Shown piece after piece: positions 30,237-40,900 of a stretch of 64,000 nt of DNA. The notes below the pieces were generated by a model that saw only the letters and a list, made by a program, of their open reading frames with translations, had not been told where the DNA came from and did no database searches. The stretch is from Nemania diffusa. Its lineage: Eukaryota > Ascomycota > Sordariomycetes > Xylariales > Xylariaceae. Within the stretch, counting starts at the first letter, position 1; each line of letters begins with the position of its first letter. Location: NCBI GenBank assembly GCA_038501195.1, contig JBBPUQ010000007.1:1-64000 (forward strand). Direction: 5' to 3'. The position numbers and the translations under genes are program-made.

Positions 30237-32330
30237 AGCTATTTTATTAATTAATTAAATATATAATAATTAAACAATTTTAAAAATATATTTATAAATT
30301 TAAAAAAATAACTTAAAAAAAAAAAAAAAAAAAAAATTTTTTATAATTAATTTATATTAAAAATATTAAATTATTAAAAATAAATTTATTTTATATATAA
30401 AAAAAAAGATTATTTTTTTATAATGATTAATTTTAATATATTAAATATATTATATATTTAATTAAATAATAAAATTATAATTAAAAAATATATATAAATA
30501 TAATTTTATTATTTAATAGTTTTATAATTAAAATATAAAAAATATATTAATAAAACAATATATTAAAAAAAAAAATATTTTTAATTTTTTTTTTATAATG
30601 TTATTAAACTTGTTTAAAATATATTTTTATAAAAATTTAAAAATATAAAATTAATAAAATTATTATTTATTTTTTAATTAATATATTAAAAACAATAATT
30701 AAACAATTTAAAATAATTGAATTAAATAATATATAATAATATAAATAAATTTAATAAAACAAATTTAAAAAATTAAATTATAAAATTTATTTAAATAAAT
30801 TTATTTAATAAAAAAATTTAAAAAAAAACTTTTATAAAAACTTTTTTATTATTTATAATATTATTTATTAAAATTCTTATTTATTATAAATATTTACTAT
30901 TATAAATAAATAAAAATAATTAAAAAATTTAATAAATTTTATTTTAATATATTTTTTAACATTGTTATAATTATATTAGTTTAATTTTATTTATTAAGTT
31001 TAATTATATTTTAATATATAATAAATAATTATTAAAATATAATTTAAATTTATATATATATAATATATATATATAATTAATTAATATAAAATATTTTATA
31101 ATTAAATATTAATTAATAAAACTTTTAAATTAATATATTTATGTTTTAATATTATTTTAAATATTTTTAAAAAAAAATAATTTAATATAAATTAAAATTA
31201 AAAATAATTAAACTAAATTAAAATAAATTTTTAAAAAAAAGCTTAATATAAATTTAAAATAATTAATACTTTTTAAAATATAATATAAACTAAATTAATA
31301 TTAAACAAGTTTAAATAAACAATTAATATATTAAAAAACTATATATATAATATTATATAATATATTTAAATATTTTAATTTAATAAAACATTAAATTTTA
31401 AAAATTAACATAAAAAAATAATAATATAAATTTATAATTTTAATATAATTATAATATAATTTATTTATTTTATATTTATATAAATAATTAAAATAAAATT
31501 ATATAATATATTAATATATATTTATTTTTAATATAATTGTTAAATATTTAAAATAATTTTAAAAAAACTTTAATAAATAAATTTACTTTTTAGTTATATA
31601 ATATATTAACTAAAATAATTAAATTATATTATTTATTATATTTAATATATAAATTTTATATTTTAAATTAAAATATAAATTTAATTATTTTAACTATTAT
31701 ATAATAAATTATAATTAATATAATTATAAAAAAACTTTTTTAAATTTTATAAATTAATAAATTTAATTAACAAGTTTGAAAAAAAAGCTTAATATAAATT
31801 TTAATTATATATAAATTTAAAAAAAAAACTTAATATTTATAAAAATAAATTATTTAATTTAAAATAATTTAAATTAAGTTTAAAAAAAATTGTTTAATAT
31901 TATAATTAAAAGTTTAAAATTATAATATTAATTAAAAAATAGTTTTAAACAAGTTTAAAAATAAAAACTTAATAAAAAACTTTAGTTATAATAAATAAAA
32001 TAATTAATAAAAAAACTAATGCAAGTTTAAAAAAGCAAAAATAAACATAATGTAGCTAATTTAAACTTGTAAAATTTAATATAAAACAAGTTTAAAAACA
32101 TAAAAATAAAAACATAAAAATTAAATTTAAAAATATAAAAATAAAAATGTAAAAATATTTGCTAATTTTAATTATTTATATTTATATATATATTAAATTA
32201 ATATTTAAACTTTTAAAATAAATAATTATATATTTTATTTTTTATTTATATATATATTAATTTTTAAGTTTAAATTATTTTAAAGCTGTTATTTTTAACT
32301 GTTTGTTTGTGTACATAAATTTAAAACAAC
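27672..32330. repeat. Unassigned AT-rich sequence with poly-A tracts
   Basis: This 4.7 kb of A+T sequence has no LTR pair that I could find and no open frame. It holds long homopolymers: 38 A at 28938-28975, 23 T at 29872-29894 and 34 A at 30201-30234. Towards the right end (31,760-32,160) short phrases such as CAAGTTTAAAAA recur. It could be another heavily RIP'd element or a decayed subtelomeric gene; I see no evidence for either. Confidence 0.5.
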
Positions 32331-32829
32331 TAACAAGATGAAATAAATAATTACTCAGAGAATGCATGATTAACGCTTTAGTACCGTTGGTGAACCCTGT
32401 TTATGCGCATATAACAAGACCCTGCATAAGTCAGTCTGTTTTGCAGCCAAGGTAAATGATATGCTCTTTGCTTTGCTACCTTACCTAAAGGTAACCATCC
32501 CTCCCATATGAACTAAGTAAGGTACCCATAGGATGGGCAGATTATTTTGTGTTCCAGAGGATTAGCAATGATTTTCAAAAAGTATCATTCCAATGTGTGT
32601 GGCAGTTGCAAGCGATTATATGATCATGTTAAGGTAATTTAGAGAATATCCTAAGTGCTATGGACTAAGGAGTGTACTTGCTATCTAAATTAATCCCCGG
32701 ATATGTTGAATGGACCCGAATACGATTCCCCACAGGTCCCAAATCCTCATGTCCTATCTTGGCCGATTATTGCTTCTGTGCCAGCTACTGGATAGTGGGC
32801 TAGTCAAATTGGGCATGTAGCATATTGGA
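32331..32829. other. Transition to normal sequence; no gene seen
   Basis: Composition changes from nearly pure A+T to mixed within a few tens of bases near 32,330. The next 0.5 kb has no open frame of note and would contain the 3' untranslated part of the neighbouring O-methyltransferase gene. Confidence 0.6.
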
Positions 32830-34308
32830 CTATTTGGGAACAGCTACCATAACACAGTCGTGTAGCTGGTCAGTGTACTGACAGACGGCGCGGACGTGCA
32901 ATCCTGCCTGGTCGAACAACTTGCGCCACTCGAGCTCGGAGCGCTCCCGAGCAGCGAGGCAAGTGATCATGGACATGTCTAATTGCGTTGCTCTCCAAGG
33001 CGCATCACGCTCCGGAAGAGCCATCTCATCTACTAAGATCACCGACTCATCTGTCATACCGGTCTTGATATTCTGCAAGATCTTGACACATTCTACATCG
33101 GGGAAGTCATGCAGAACGTTGCGCAGATAGTACGCTCGAGCTCCTTAAAACAAGTTAGCTAGGCATTCAGAACCCTTCAGGGATCTCATCCAACGTAAAT
33201 TCATTACTCACCTTTGATAGGCTGGGACGTCTCGAGAGCATTCCAGACTTGTGTTTCAACGCCTTCAAATCCAGGTGGACGGTTTGCGTTAACGGCTTCA
33301 ATAACGGCAGGGAGATCCTGAAGAATAACACGGCCTTTAAGGTGAGGATACTTGGCCTTGAAAGCAACACACTGGTGGCCCTGCGCTCCGCCAATATCGA
33401 TGAATAGAACGGTCGACTCGTCGGCGCCTTGACCAAGCTCCTTCTCAAAATCGAGGACATCAAAGAAAGTTGGCAAACCGTCACGCTGCGAGGCCATCCA
33501 TGGCAGGAAGTAATCCGTCATCAATTTGGGGTGCATCGGTAGCCATTCGAATGGCGACTTGTCCGTCTTGTGGCCGAGATGCCATGGGCAGTTGGTGTTG
33601 TCCGTAGGGTCAACATAGTTTGTCTTGCGCAAGAACTCAGGGAAAGCGGTGAAAGTTTGATTAATCATGTAATGGCTGGCGTACACATTTAGTCATGTCT
33701 TGTACACGAGCTTATGTGCGCTGGGGAGAATATTGATGCTGCTTACTAGTAGCTGATGCCAGCTCGTCCTCCCTGTGTCGCGATAGCCTTGGTGACATTG
33801 TTTGAGGTATATTCATCATCCCCCAACTGAGAGACCATGCCCATGGACTGATAGTATCGGAGGAGCCGTTCTGTTACGGCACTTATCAGTATCTTCACAA
33901 CAGGTCATGGGTCTGTGGTCATACTCATCAATGGAGGATCAACATTTGTTTCTTTGGCCAAGGCTGCAACAGAAGCAGTAGATTCACTCATGTTCGCCAT
34001 GTGATCAAACAACTTTGTGTCAATGCCGATCTGGGCGAGTGGTACTTGGAGGGACTAGACTAGACTTAGTTCTGCTGGAATGGCTTGACCGCGATCATTA
34101 GTACGACCAAAAGATAGATACTCACCGCATGAGCAATTCTGTGAACCGTGTCGCCTTGAGCTTCAGTTGCAAGGCCTACCTTTCGTGCAGCTTCGCTTAG
34201 CTGGCGTAGATCTGAATCATAAACGAGCTTGTTGTTGCTGCGAGACTTGTCTAAGAATGCATTGAGTTGCTCGGTGATCTCCGCGACACTCAGCATCTTG
34301 GCCTCCAT
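32830..34308 (-). CDS. SAM-dependent O-methyltransferase, 5 exons
   Basis: The gene is predicted to move a methyl group from S-adenosylmethionine to a hydroxyl on a small aromatic or polyketide-like substrate, in the cytosol. Exons read on the minus strand are 34308-34126, 34054-33925, 33870-33747, 33675-33212 and 33143-32830. They join in frame to 404 aa, the usual size for fungal caffeate-type O-methyltransferases. The N-terminal third is a helical dimerisation/winged-helix part. The SAM motif LFIDIGGAQGHQ is at about 236-247. AYYLRNVLHDFPD (about 304-316) carries the His that acts as general base in this family. Introns are 45-80 bp with GT...AG ends; one has a GACTAA branch site. No other biosynthetic gene adjoins, so the substrate is unknown. 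All landmarks are intact, making it the first sound gene from the telomere. Confidence 0.9.
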
Positions 34309-34616
34309 TGTTTCTGTCTGTTTAGTTCAGTGTAGTAGTTATTCCGATGGATGACTTTACGAGGCAGGATAGTGAGATCTTATGAATAAGAAGAGTGATC
34401 GCAGGGGATGAAATAGTTGGAGAGACCGTAAAGGAGGGCAGCCTCCTGCGAGAGAGTTCGGGGCTAGGACTGCATGAAAATGAATATGTCATTTTGTGTA
34501 GGTAGTAAGGGGGTGGATGTCTTTGATTCAAGTAGGATGTTGTAATGCGCCAAACAAACCACGCTGCGACCTATCATTCTCAGACCTCAACAGTTTTGTT
34601 TGTCTTTGTTCGCCTC

Positions 34617-35081
34617 GGATGTGGGAAACGATGTTTTACTCCTGGGAGAGGACACTAAACCTAACATGGAAGTCAGCCAATTAACCCTTCTAATTGCTTC
34701 AATTCTTACTACATTTATGTAAAAGCATAACAAAGATTTAGCTAGTAGAACCTATTATAAATAAGCAGTTTAATATATATAAATGAAAAATATTTATAAA
34801 AGTTTTTTTTATTAAACTATATAATAGTTATTTATTTATTATTTCATTAATTAATATTATTATTTATATTTTATATTTATAAATAATAATTTAATTTAAT
34901 TTATCTTAGCTAAATAACTTTAACTATTATTTTTAAACATATTATGATATATTTAAGGTTTGTTTTATATTTTTTTTTAAAATTACCTACAATTAAAGCG
35001 ATTAAAATGACTTGGTAGAAGAGGCTTTTAAACTAGGCTTAGTGTCCTCTTCGAGGAGTAAAACATCGTTTCCCAAAATCC
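34617..35081. mobile_element. MITE-like element with terminal inverted repeats
   Basis: The left end (34617-34663) and the reverse complement of the right end (35034-35081) match almost base for base. Both contain GGGAAACGATGTTTTACTCC and, a few bases on, AGAGGACACTAA. Weaker similarity continues to about 34,705 and 34,990. The centre is AT-rich (34,770-34,970) with no open frame, so the element is non-autonomous or RIP'd. It ends about 310 bp upstream of the O-methyltransferase start codon, within its likely promoter region. No clear target duplication was seen. Confidence 0.75.
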
Positions 35082-35224
35082 AAAGCGGCTAGTGACTTAA
35101 ACTCCGCGCAGAGGTATTAAATCAGTGTTAGAACTGTAGATCTTTCTAACAAATATACTTTAATGTCCTTAGTTTATACTGACCTCAATTGATTAAGAGG
35201 AATAATCTTCGCACCCCAAGTATT

Positions 35225-35500
35225 AAAACGAAGCATGTATTCTGTCTACGCACTCTAGAGGACTAACCACTGTTATATCGATTACTTCTAGAGATTTAAA
35301 GCTTAGAAGAACAGTAAATAGGTAATGCAAACGTATATTCAGAAGTAGCGGACCTCCAAAGGGGCTGCGCAAGAGGCGTGGCTATCTGTATGAAGTGCTG
35401 GCTTCGGCTAACTATTTTAAATAAAGAAAAGAAAAACTAGGACTTGATGACCTAATCAATCTAATCCCCATATGGTCAGGTCACTCACACCGTCTCAGTA
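35225..35500. repeat. Dispersed repeat, copy 1
   Basis: This stretch aligns in direct orientation with 40,579-40,900. Shared blocks include ACGCACTCTAGAGG, CTTCTAGAGATTT, the phrase around GATGACCTAATCAA, and CACNGTCTCA at the right end. It could be a solo LTR or a decayed transposon piece; no coding capacity is seen. Confidence 0.65.
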
Positions 35501-35699
35501 TGAGATTGTGAACGGCCGTCCCAAGTTTTTCAAGAAAATCGCCCAGGCTAGCGTTCCTGCCCTTAATACCCGGCACTTTGTAGTTGAGGGTAGGGACTCC
35601 GACTCCGCGAACGCCAAAAGCTTCCGCATCTGCATGATCTGATGGCTACTAAAGCATACGAAAGAGTGGCTGACTCGCGACCACGATGGAAATGCCAGG

Positions 35700-36773
35700 A
35701 TGCTACACCGCTTTCTACGACACCTACTAGCTAAGAACCCTAAGAAAAACGCCAACAAGAACATTGACGTCTTCAAGAACTTCTGGATCAGGATCAAAGC
35801 CCCGACACCGCACTGGTCCGAGGAAAGCGTATGCATCAGTTCGGACGTCAGAGCGGATTTTCTGGGCGACATGGCTGAGTTCATCTTTGCCTCGGAATTT
35901 CTCGAGGAAAAGCATGTACCGCGCCGACGGGGTTAGTTGCTACACGGCTAGTAGACCCCTTATCCCGTATCCCCGCCTCCGCACCTTTCCCTTTATCTAA
36001 CTATGAATGTTTTTTTTTTCGCCGAACCAGGACCTTCGGAAACCGGCAAGAGCTCTCTATGCATGGTGGCGGCAACTGTTTTTAGGATGAGGCTGTATAT
36101 CCTGAGTCTGAGTCTGGCCAACTTCATGGGCAGTGAGAACCAGCTCAACGAGCTACTCGACAGCATAATCAAGCCCTCGATCCTCTTGCTAGAGGATATC
36201 GACGCCGCCGACATGCATGAGGCAGTGGCAGGCACGGGCGGTGCGGGCATGGCTCTGGGCGGCGACAAAGGCTCGGGCTCGGGCAACAAGCTCAACTCCC
36301 TACTCATCGCTCTAACTGTGTAGGGCCCGCTCAAGACCCTCAAGATTGCATCGTCATCATGACCACCAACTGCATCGAGGCCCTTGACCCGGCCTTCATC
36401 CGTGCAGGCCGGATCGACAAGCAAGCCCGGTTCACCAATACCTGCGACGAGATGGCCGAGCAGTTGTTACTCTGTTTCTTCAAGCCCAGCCCCGCAATGG
36501 CGAAGACCGAGACGGCCAAAGCTAGAAACAGCGAGAACGAAACAAAACGGCCGAGGATCCAGCTCGGAATAGATGACGCACACCGGCTGGCCAAGGAGTT
36601 CGGAAAGGTCCTCAGGGGCGGCGAGTTCAGCCCGGCCCCTGCAGAACTACTACTTGGAAATCTACAAAGACCCCGCCAAAGGCGTAGAGGCAGCACCACA
36701 ATGGAAGGCAGCGACGTTGGCAGGCGCCAAGAAGCTTGACGATCGGAGACGGTTGGCGAAAGGGAAGATTTGA
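35700..36773 (+). pseudogene. BCS1-like AAA ATPase relic
   Basis: Fungal BCS1-type proteins are AAA ATPases, classically acting at the mitochondrial inner membrane on the Rieske protein. Pieces appear in the expected order: a pre-AAA stretch (35,840-35,935, ending VPRRRG, where intact members have YRRGYLF), a damaged Walker A (GPSETGKSS, near 36,030), Walker B LLLEDIDAAD (near 36,190), MTTNCIEALDPAFIRAGRID (36359-36418, the sensor/arginine-finger region) and GEFSPA followed, in another frame, by LQNYYLEIYKDPAKGVE (36,640-36,700). A stop follows the RRRG motif, another stands at 36321-36323, and at least two frame changes split the C-terminal half. The canonical GPPGTGKS is also altered. I regard it as dead. 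The stretch 35,500-35,700 has open frames I cannot assign. Confidence 0.72.
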
Positions 36774-37906
36774 GCTGGTGAGTCCAGCCCTACCCAATTT
36801 TTGTTCTTTTCCAAATCGGACTGCTTTTATGACGAAACCTATTTACCCTAACCGACACAGGGTTCCAGTGCTGCCCTTTGCCAACCATGAGGCATTCAGA
36901 TAGCACAAGTCTAAACAGGATGAACACAGTGATTTCATTGTAAAAAAAAATAACAAAAAGGAATCTAGCTACGGAAAGAGGGGCCTGTTACCTTTGACTT
37001 ACCCCTGGCTTTCCTTTTGGGAGGCATCGCGATTCTAGTGGGCTCTCATTCTCGGCCGTGGATGTTGTATAATTAGAGGAGGGACGACGAATCAAGTAAT
37101 GCTAACGAAACTACTACGGAAAAAGGGCGGAAGGGAGAGATGGTTCCTCCTCTGTCCCAAAGTTCGGCTGCCCTCTTTTCCTCTGCCGGCGGCTCAGATC
37201 TGAATCTCTTTCGGTTCTCTTTTTCCCTCATTACTCGACCCGACGCGCATCGGCTTCTGCGTTCCCCGACACGTCATGCTAGGGCAGGAACACGGCATCC
37301 CTGTGTTTTTTTTTTTTTTTTATATTTAAAGAGCAGCCTCCAATTGGTTATCATTTAACTTTAGCAACAACCTGGCACGACAGATTCGATGCCCCTTTAT
37401 TTATTTATTTTTTTTCTAAGAAATCCTGATCTTTCCACGATGCTCCAGATCGCGTTGTTGCCGGGTATTTCGCCGAGGGGGACGGGAGTAGGGGTCACAC
37501 ACACAAAATATGTGGTTGGGTTGGCCCTCGAAGTGAGCCATTGTTCTTGTGAGCTCTTGTAGCAGAGGCCAGATTGCCGTGTTTGCCTTGCACGAACTAC
37601 TAACATTGCATTTATACCGGCTTTAAGTAGTAAGGTCGTGTCGCGTCTATTACCCCAGGGATATCACCATTTTCTTGCTTGACGCGCTGGCCAATGTCGG
37701 AAGGCAGGAAGATTGGACTAGTTGGGGCAGAGGTTCCCGGTTTCCCTGGTACAGCGAAGCCTTTGCGGTCCGTTTGCGGGCCGACCCTCTGTGGTGTGAC
37801 GGGATGACAAACAGGCGGGTGGTTTTGGAGTTAAACCATCATATCTCGGTCTGTTTTGATGGATACGTTCGCCAGGATAGCGGCCCTTTCACTTGGTGGC
37901 GGCAGA
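36774..37906. other. Intergenic stretch; no gene recognised
   Basis: Short open frames occur (for example 37140-37358 and 37675-37911 on the plus strand) but none shows a recognisable motif or convincing splice context. A 17-18-base T-run lies near 37,305-37,321. Nothing else stands out. Confidence 0.5.
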
Positions 37907-37914
37907 CATAAAAG
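37907..37914 (+). promoter_or_regulatory. Possible TATA-like element
   Basis: CATAAAAG is followed by a pyrimidine-rich stretch (37,935-37,990), a common fungal core-promoter layout, about 190 bp before the Cys-rich reading frame at 38,101. This is weak evidence based on sequence alone. Confidence 0.25.
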
Positions 37915-38100
37915 CTACGGTTCTTTCGAACTTTAATCTCTTCCTTTTCTAAACTTTCATAAGACCATCCCGAGGCCTCTTTCATCATTACGAGCTCGCA
38001 CCTTCTTCAAGCACTTGTTTGTAACAAAAAGACGAGCCCAGCTTTCGGCGCACCCCTCCCTCCTAGACCATTGTCTGTTTTCTGTCACGTATGAACAGGT

Positions 38101-38166
38101 TGCAAATGTGCGACTGGATGCAACAACTGTGCGAAAACTGCGAGGTGGAAACCGTCGCCGAGCTAG
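38101..38166 (+). pseudogene. Metallothionein-like Cys cluster, 5' part missing
   Basis: The frame starting with TGC at 38101 reads CKCATGCNNCAKTARWKPSP before a stop at 38164-38166. The spacing C-x-C-x3-C-x2-C followed by Lys is like the second half of small fungal copper metallothioneins, which bind metal through Cys thiolates in the cytosol. ACAG just before it could be a splice acceptor, as fungal metallothionein genes often have an intron. However, a TGA lies in frame upstream (38092-38094) and no usable ATG with a Cys-rich first exon is seen in 37,915-38,090. I therefore call it a remnant. The overlapping frame from ATG 38091 (69 aa, also Cys-containing) is an alternative reading. Confidence 0.35.
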
Positions 38167-38638
38167 TCACCACGCCATGCAATAAAGCAATCGCCCGCCG
38201 TAGGCTATGTGCCATCGACGCTGATACGTCCAAAATCACGGAGCAACGAATCGGAGGATTATGCGGGGCCTGCCAATACCCGACACCTGCTAGTGACTAA
38301 AAAGAAAAGATTTGAGCGGGAGGTTTTTCGGTGCATGGCGATATATTATGTTAAGAGGAGAAGTTGGAAACTTAAAAACTTGGAAAGGCTAGCTACTTGA
38401 TGCTACAGATTCTCCACATATGCCAACCAACTGTGGTTAGTTTAGTAGATTCTATGAAGTGCAGGGGGTCAAATGAGAAAAATGTCTTTGCTATGCCTTC
38501 AAATGCCTGGCTGAGCTCTTATATATATGTGTTCAAACTACGGCGTGTGCCTTGTATGTGCTGTAAATTACATTAATTACTTGCACTCAAGAATCTGAAC
38601 CTGCTGGTCCTGTTGCATCACTTATGGAATCAAGTCAC

Positions 38639-38663
38639 GTGAGACCCACTACGCTGGTCTCAC
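38639..38663. promoter_or_regulatory. Perfect inverted repeat next to a CACGTG box
   Basis: GTGAGACC and GGTCTCAC face each other across a 9-base gap; the left arm overlaps CACGTG (38637-38642), the E-box bound by fungal bHLH factors. It lies 0.4 kb upstream of the gene at 39041. Whether it is a real operator cannot be judged from one copy. Confidence 0.3.
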
Positions 38664-38885
38664 GAGCCCTCACATTGTACGATAGAGTCACCAGTTGGCC
38701 AGATCAGCCGGTCTCGGCTAGGTTCCTCAAAACCTATACGAGTGTGGCTATTGATTGAGACTCTTTTCACCATTTCGTGCTTTGTAACTTTCCTTTTTTC
38801 GTTCAGTCTCGTCGCTGCGCAGCTAGGAGCTCACAAGTATTATCCCTTAACCCGCCAGCCTCGTGCAACCTAACCAGTAAGCCCG

Positions 38886-38892
38886 TATAAAG
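38886..38892 (+). promoter_or_regulatory. TATA box of the 39041 gene
   Basis: TATAAAG stands 155 bp upstream of the start codon and is followed by a C/T-rich leader, the usual arrangement in ascomycete promoters. Confidence 0.45.
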
Positions 38893-39040
38893 GCCAGGCT
38901 TTGCGGCTTTTCTAGAGGGGCTGCTGCTCTTCAGCGCATCTTTTCTCTTCATTTTAACGCTCAAATCCCCCCCAACCACTCAGCTCTCCGGCAATCGGCT
39001 TTACGTCTCATCCCGAGAAAACAGGTCCCATATATTAGCA

Positions 39041-39700
39041 ATGTCTCCAACAGACGCTGTGCCTGATCTGATCCAGCCGGCCACCTCCCAAGAAGTTAGT
39101 ATTCGTGCCGTGGTACTCTACGCCACCTAACCAATCTGTGCTAATCCCCAATCTTAGGTTCCCCGCAGTGGTCCGCTCCGCGTGTTGGTCTATCTCAGGG
39201 AGTCCTCTCCGCAATATGGTACGTTCATCAGCCCTTATGGAGGGGCTTGGGAAGCCCGGGCTCAATGGAACTGGAACGGAGTTCTCAGCGCGGCGGCCCA
39301 AACCCTCGCCGAAACTTCAGCGTTTGCGTCGCGCACCCTGAGCTATGCCGTTCTTCTGGCAGTTCAGAAATTGCCACGCATGCTCGCCCTGGTGTTTGAT
39401 GTCAATCACGACGCCTACGACTGGGGCACCGCTCATGAGCAGCCCGCCGACATACCCATGGTCCTCGTAGACTACACCAAGGATTCGCCCATCGTAAGAA
39501 CCTCGCTAGCAGCTGATTTTTGCCGGAGAATCCACAAGCAAGTGGCCCAACAACACCTGTTCCATGGATGGACGGTGCCGCCTTATTTCGAGGACCAGTC
39601 ACTCACAAGGGCCCGCGCCCCGTCCTATTCCGCACCACGAAGCTTGATACCTCGGCCTCTGGATTTTGAGCCGCAAATTGAGAGATTGTATCTCTCGTAG
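39041..39700 (+). CDS. Hypothetical 198-aa protein, 2 exons
   Basis: Exon 1 is 39041-39094 and exon 2 is 39158-39700. The intron is 63 bp with GTTAGT donor, a GCTAAT branch-like site and TTAG acceptor. It removes an in-frame stop and joins phase 0 to give 198 aa. I do not recognise the family. The protein begins MSPTDAVPDLIQ, then has a beta-like stretch LRVLVYLRE, an Ala-rich helix around residues 50-85, and a region DVNHDAYDWGTAHEQP near 107-122. There is no signal peptide or membrane segment. The gene has its own TATA box and pyrimidine-rich leader, and composition is normal, so expression is plausible. It may be a lineage-specific gene. Confidence 0.65.
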
Positions 39701-40147
39701 CTACAAAGGTGCCCGTTCAGGAGATGCTAATCTCCACTGTATGTTTGATTGACATCATCTGGCAGACACTCGATAAGAAGATAGAAATGCAATCTTCTTT
39801 TGTGTTTTTCCTTCCATGAGCTCCGCGGTCCATCACAAACGAAAAAGGAAGGGTTAAACAAAGAAAGGCGGATAAATTGAAAACTAGGTTTTATTACCAA
39901 TAGTATTTTCTTTTCTTTAAGTTTAAATTCAATATTTTAAATATTAATGTATTTGAATATTATGAACTTATGTTAAGCGGCAAGTCGAGGCGGTCGGGGT
40001 CAAACCACATCCTTGATCGTCATTGCCCATCGCCTAAGTACCATTGCCAACTTTGATAAAGTTCTCGTGATGAATCATGGTAACATAGTTGAATTCTAAG
40101 AGTCGAGGAAATTGTTCGGAAATGCAGACGGCGTGTTCCGAAGAATC
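39701..40147. other. Intergenic stretch; no gene recognised
   Basis: It contains a short AT-rich patch (39,880-39,970) and no convincing frame. Confidence 0.5.
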
Positions 40148-40195
40148 TCAATGAGAGTGAAGAGAAGGAAAAGTGTGACAAGGGCTACTCCTTAC

Positions 40196-40393
40196 AGGTG
40201 GTTGCAGGTCCAGGTGACCTGTCTCCTCCAATAGCCTCAATATGGGTGGGTTAGGTCTTAGACTGTTGGGCGTGTATGCATACAACCAGTCAATAGCTTC
40301 CTGTGGGTCTTGGCAGTCTTGGCCGTGTGACAAAAAGATTGAGCGTCTCGGGTATAAATCATCGTACCAGTAACGAGCTATTGCACCGCATAA
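40196..40393 (-). pseudogene. Orphan exon-like fragment, function unknown
   Basis: A frame open from 40393 downward reads through RYWYDDLYPRRSIFLSHG and EAIDWLYAYTPNSLRP to a good GTAAGG splice donor at 40195. Its amino-acid composition looks like real protein, not a chance frame. No matching downstream exon or start codon is evident, so it is probably a surviving piece of a lost gene. I do not recognise the family. Confidence 0.35.
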
Positions 40394-40578
40394 TTAATAG
40401 TAGTGAGAAAGCTCGTGGTGTTTTCTTGTCCTGTTCTCTCCTCGAGCATTTATTGATAGTCAGTCGTATAAACCCTATTAGTGGTAATTAAGCTTTCTAT
40501 TTTGTCAAACACTTAATTCCACGACTGGGTATTGATATTTTTTGTCTAACGGGTGCTAGGGACTTTGTACATTATATA

Positions 40579-40900
40579 ATGAAACAAAGCCTGCACATAT
40601 AGACACAACGCACTCTAGAGGGCTAACTGCTGCTGTAGATAGCCACTTCTAGAGATTTTAAGGCTATGAAACAGAGTAAACTGTAAAGCATACAAGTAAA
40701 ATTAGTGTAGCGAACTTATAAAAAGGCCGCCGAATAGCTTAAAAGGCCGGCAACTATGCTACCTGTGTGGCATACCTAGTACTAGAATCTACTTACACTT
40801 CTCCCTAATAAATAGAAAAATGAAAAACTAGGGTCATGATGACCTAATCAACAAGGCCTCCATGCTATCGTGTGGTGGCCGTGCCGCGCACACTGTCTCA
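40579..40900. repeat. Dispersed repeat, copy 2
   Basis: This is the second copy of the sequence at 35,225-35,500, in the same orientation. It is about 50 bp longer in the middle (around 40,740-40,800). No coding capacity is seen. Confidence 0.65.

Larger units (their letters stand above)
144..32330. repeat. AT-rich, RIP-like subtelomeric repeat block
   Basis: About 32 kb is made almost entirely of A and T, with no credible gene in any frame. Where repeats can be compared, copies differ mainly by C-to-T and G-to-A, the signature of repeat-induced point mutation. The block holds at least four decayed LTR retrotransposons (listed separately) plus unassigned AT-rich sequence. An open frame at 15,802-16,020 is low-complexity (Phe/Ile/Tyr/Lys) and is not a gene. 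The block ends abruptly near 32,330, where normal composition starts. Confidence 0.93.
38301..39040. other. Intergenic region upstream of orphan gene
   Basis: No gene is seen. It contains an 8-bp perfect inverted repeat at 38639-38646/38656-38663, a TATA box at 38886-38892 and a pyrimidine-rich stretch at 38,930-39,000, all consistent with the promoter and leader of the gene that begins at 39041. Confidence 0.5.
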
